Of a stretch of DNA of 7,647 bases, positions 4,870 to 7,647 are shown piece by piece (the stretch's first letter is position 1; each line of letters begins with the position of its first letter). Both the position numbers and the translations under genes were made by a program. The DNA comes from Bacillota bacterium (lineage in GTDB: Bacteria > Bacillota > Clostridia > Acetivibrionales > DSM-1351). The notes below the pieces were generated by a model. The model saw only the letters and a program-made list of their open reading frames with translations. It had not been told where the DNA came from and ran no database searches. Where the stretch lies: positions 1 to 7,647 of the forward strand of contig JAEZIV010000160.1 of assembly GCA_023436515.1 (NCBI GenBank), read 5' to 3'.

Positions 4870-7647
4870 CTAGTTATTTAAATCATCCAGCCTTGAACCC
4901 TTTACTGTAAAAGTTATTGCATCCCATGAAGCTGGTCCTTTTGCTGTTAATGGCTTAGTTCTTCCATTTGTAAACTGTCCTAGAGATACATTTATTTTGT
5001 AGGGTCCGTTTTTGGCTTGTATATTTATGTAATACCTTATTCTTTCGGGATTTACTGTAAATGTAATGGTGGTTTCCTCTTCTACTCTATGGATATTGGC
5101 ATCTGAAACATACTCTCTGTATTTAAAAGCATCTGTGTCACTTATTCCGCCCCAGGAATCCTCTGTACCGGAAAAGCTCCAGCCCTCCAATATTGCTTTA
5201 TACAGCTTATCGGTTTTACCCAGTAGAGTTGTTTCTGTACCACTTAAGTAGTCATTTATGCTATTGGGACCGGCATCATATCCCAGTTCTTTATTTGACT
5301 TTAGCTCGTATCTCTCTGTCTTTAAAATCGGCAGGTCTGTTATTCTGTTCTTTGATGAATCAATTGTAGGAATACCCAGCTGAACACCAAAAGCATTTTT
5401 CACGTTGTCAACTATCCTTTCATGCTCGCTTGTTCTCCCTGTATAATCACCATTTATGTATTTTACTGTCTTCACTTTTGCTTCATATATCGAATATGGT
5501 ACGTAAAAGTACCCTGCTTTTATTGGGTATTCGAATCTCTGCAGCTCCAGATCTGTCGCAAAGGGGGCTGTATCAAACTTCATATTTTTATAGTTTTTCG
5601 CGTTATTTTTCGCTTTTTCCCTATCAGCTTCAAAGTTATCTTCCAACGTATAGATTTCACTTAGAGATATCCTTGCCTCATCAAGGTGCTGGAAGGTTCT
5701 TGTTTTGCCATAGAATCCGGGTGTTTCTATTAAGTCTGTTGTCACATCATATTGGTCAAGCACCCTCATGTACCTTTTTACAGGTATTTGGTATCTGTCA
5801 CCCTCCCATACCAATATGTTGTCCCATCCCTTATTTTTAGTTGTCACTCCCTCATCATCACTGTAGTCCTTTAAAGGTATACTTGTACCGTTATATATCA
5901 GTGCCTGTATAAGCACATCATCCTTAGCAGGCTTTGGCTGGAAATCCGAACTCTGCGTTACGGTATCTGTTGTATAACCGTAATAATGACCACCCTCTGA
6001 TTCGCCGCATGTTAGGGACGTTGACTTAACTCCTTCGTCATCTGTAGTTTCTGTATAGCAGCTATCCGAATGGGAATGGTATGAATAACCGGTATAATAT
6101 GCAATATTTGCCTGTCTTGATATATTACCGGAGGTATTTATAGTGAAGCTTATTTTTGGAGCCTTACTGTTATCCTTCTTGTCTCCGGAGTATGTCAAGC
6201 CTCCAATATTGCTATATATACCTGTACTTTGGTTATATCCAAAGCCTAGCCTGGTTGTTACCCATCTCACAACAGGCATTCTAATAATACTATTGTAGCT
6301 TTCAATTATTACTCCGTACTGATTGTTTATGTCATATAGGTAACTATTGTCGACTAACCCATAATCATCCTTTAAGCTCCATGCTAAATTTCCAGTTGTT
6401 GCTGTAGCCCATGAATAGGAAAATAAGTATCCCCTTGATTCGGGTTCTAATACTTTAGCTTCTAATTTGTTACCGTTATTTACGTCCAGTTCAAAGCTTT
6501 TAGAGTAAACGTCATAGTCAAGGTACTTGTCTGTTATGTAAGTGGATGAATTATATATTTGTGCTGTGTCTATGTTATTATCAAAATTCTTCTCATCATC
6601 AATTTTTTTATCGGTATTTATACTCGCTTGAATTTTAACCTTACTTGCGTTACGCTTGCTTTTCCACTTAAATACATAATATCTTTTTGCTGTATTATCT
6701 TCAGAATTGAAATATATATTACTACCGCTTTTATTTCTTATTTGCAGTTCTCTTGGAGACAATCTGTATTGTTTGTTTTCATTTGAAGAAGTGAGATAAG
6801 CTAGCCAATCTATACTATTGCTTTTTGAAATTAGGTTAGGCAATTTCTTTGTTCCTGCCAAATTACCTTTATCCTCTAACCATGCTTTTAAGGTATTCTC
6901 GGATAAGGTGCACCCTCCTTCGATTACGCTTCCTTCTTTATCACATAACTCCCCACCTGTAATGGATATTTTAATGTTGGGTACTAAAGCTTCATCATAG
7001 TTTAAGGCATTCATTTCAACTATTGCTTCATACTCTTGTTCTTCATCACCTGGGTAATAGCCATCTTCTGTTCCTGTTCTCAGAATAACAGGGTAAAAGT
7101 CGATATCACTCTCCGGACCGAACTCAAGTGGTAGTTGCCGTCTAGTTGCCATGTCTGCTATTGAACTGTCTGGAAACTCAACACCCAGCCATTTTCCAGC
7201 ATCCATTTGCTCAACCGTATAGTAAAGGCCCAGGTCTTTAAAATCCTCCTGGACATATTTATACGAATCATTTCCTACCTTTATTCTTGTTTTTACATTG
7301 CCCTCAAACACTGTAAATAGAGGTTCAAGCTTAATTTTTCCACCTGTTTTTTTTATATCTTTAAAGGCTTCAGGTCCATATAAGTCTTCTATTGATTCGG
7401 TAATATCACCATCTGCTCCCGAAATACCCTTTACCACACCCTTTGAAGAGCTATATATAGCAACCGCAAAGTTTCGTTCTCCAGCTGCAGCTGATGAGTA
7501 TTTCAAAAAGGGATGCTTATCTGATACGCCGGGCGGCGGATTAGGACTTATTTTTGATTTATCTGCTTTAACAACATCACCATTTTTATCGAATACCGTC
7601 ACAATAAACCCCTGAGTCTTCCAGTGAAGACAGGAGTACTCGCTTGC
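4870..7647 (-). CDS. Large probable surface or secreted protein of unknown function, N-terminus outside the window
   Basis: The frame is open to the window edge: 15 codons (ASEYSCLHWKTQGFI) precede the GTG at 7602-7600, which therefore is probably an internal valine and not the start. At least 925 residues are visible, ending in TAG at 4872-4870. The protein is rich in Tyr, Asn, Ser and Asp, reads as alternating beta strands, and has no visible membrane segment, LPXTG signal or C-terminal anchor. Visible residues 524-531 are HSHSDSCY, followed by C547-G-E and H554, resembling the H-x-H-x3-C-Y...L-x-C-G element found in many Gram-positive surface proteins, possibly a metal site. The C-terminus (about 840-925) looks like a beta-sandwich with ITFTVNPERIRYYINIQ and WDAITFTVKG. 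From memory it recalls clostridial families such as DUF5704/Athe_2463-type proteins, but I cannot confirm this. It lies 110 bases upstream of the hydrolase gene, possibly in the same operon. Confidence 0.85.
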   Translation of the reverse strand, partial: ASEYSCLHWKTQGFIVTVFDKNGDVVKADKSKISPNPPPGVSDKHPFLKYSSAAAGERNFAVAIYSSSKGVVKGISGADGDITESIEDLYGPEAFKDIKKTGGKIKLEPLFTVFEGNVKTRIKVGNDSYKYVQEDFKDLGLYYTVEQMDAGKWLGVEFPDSSIADMATRRQLPLEFGPESDIDFYPVILRTGTEDGYYPGDEEQEYEAIVEMNALNYDEALVPNIKISITGGELCDKEGSVIEGGCTLSENTLKAWLEDKGNLAGTKKLPNLISKSNSIDWLAYLTSSNENKQYRLSPRELQIRNKSGSNIYFNSEDNTAKRYYVFKWKSKRNASKVKIQASINTDKKIDDEKNFDNNIDTAQIYNSSTYITDKYLDYDVYSKSFELDVNNGNKLEAKVLEPESRGYLFSYSWATATTGNLAWSLKDDYGLVDNSYLYDINNQYGVIIESYNSIIRMPVVRWVTTRLGFGYNQSTGIYSNIGGLTYSGDKKDNSKAPKISFTINTSGNISRQANIAYYTGYSYHSHSDSCYTETTDDEGVKSTSLTCGESEGGHYYGYTTDTVTQSSDFQPKPAKDDVLIQALIYNGTSIPLKDYSDDEGVTTKNKGWDNILVWEGDRYQIPVKRYMRVLDQYDVTTDLIETPGFYGKTRTFQHLDEARISLSEIYTLEDNFEADREKAKNNAKNYKNMKFDTAPFATDLELQRFEYPIKAGYFYVPYSIYEAKVKTVKYINGDYTGRTSEHERIVDNVKNAFGVQLGIPTIDSSKNRITDLPILKTERYELKSNKELGYDAGPNSINDYLSGTETTLLGKTDKLYKAILEGWSFSGTEDSWGGISDTDAFKYREYVSDANIHRVEEETTITFTVNPERIRYYINIQAKNGPYKINVSLGQFTNGRTKPLTAKGPASWDAITFTVKGSRLDDLNN

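Noticed and set aside
5430..5840. Plus-strand open frames opposite the large surface-protein gene
   Set aside because: No ribosome binding site or recognisable protein; the minus-strand frame is continuous for over 925 codons across the region.

Overview
The window comes from an AT-rich, low-G+C Gram-positive genome, most likely a member of the Clostridia. The signs are two Sec/lipobox lipoproteins, LysM-bearing wall hydrolysis, strong GGAGG-type ribosome binding sites, TTG start use, and no outer-membrane proteins. All five genes I can support lie on the minus strand, so the window reads right to left.

Layout in transcription order: (1) 7647-4870, a very large beta-rich, Tyr/Asn/Ser/Asp-rich protein of unknown function, open at the window edge so its N-terminus is missing, with an H-x-H-x3-C-Y ... 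C-G motif. (2) After 110 bases, 4759-2489, a 756-residue two-headed peptidoglycan hydrolase: N-terminal helical domain resembling type VII secretion (WXG100/LXG-like) substrates, NlpC/P60 peptidase, two identical LysM modules, and a phage-tail-type lysozyme domain. (3) After 31 bases, 2457-1315, a lipoprotein with a calcium-loop-like D-x-N-x-D-G motif. (4) After 36 bases, a second lipoprotein (start revised to TTG at 1278, stop at 412) with a Glu/Ser/Lys linker and a repeated BamE/BLIP-like motif. (5) After a 277-base AT-rich spacer holding a good sigma-A-type promoter and an inverted repeat, a further gene begins at 134 and leaves the window at base 1.

Genes 2-4 are closely spaced and each has its own ribosome binding site, with no terminator seen between them; they look like one transcription unit, and gene 1 may feed into it. 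My reading, which is inference, is a cell-envelope locus: an exported wall hydrolase able to cut both glycan and peptide, two membrane-tethered partners that could sit at the same site (chaperone, regulator or self-protection), and a large secreted or surface protein. Such a hydrolase is what conjugation machines, pili or type VII systems use to pass the wall, but no secretion ATPase, pilin or relaxase is visible here, so the machine it serves cannot be named from this window. Nothing mobile, no RNA gene and no CRISPR array was found.
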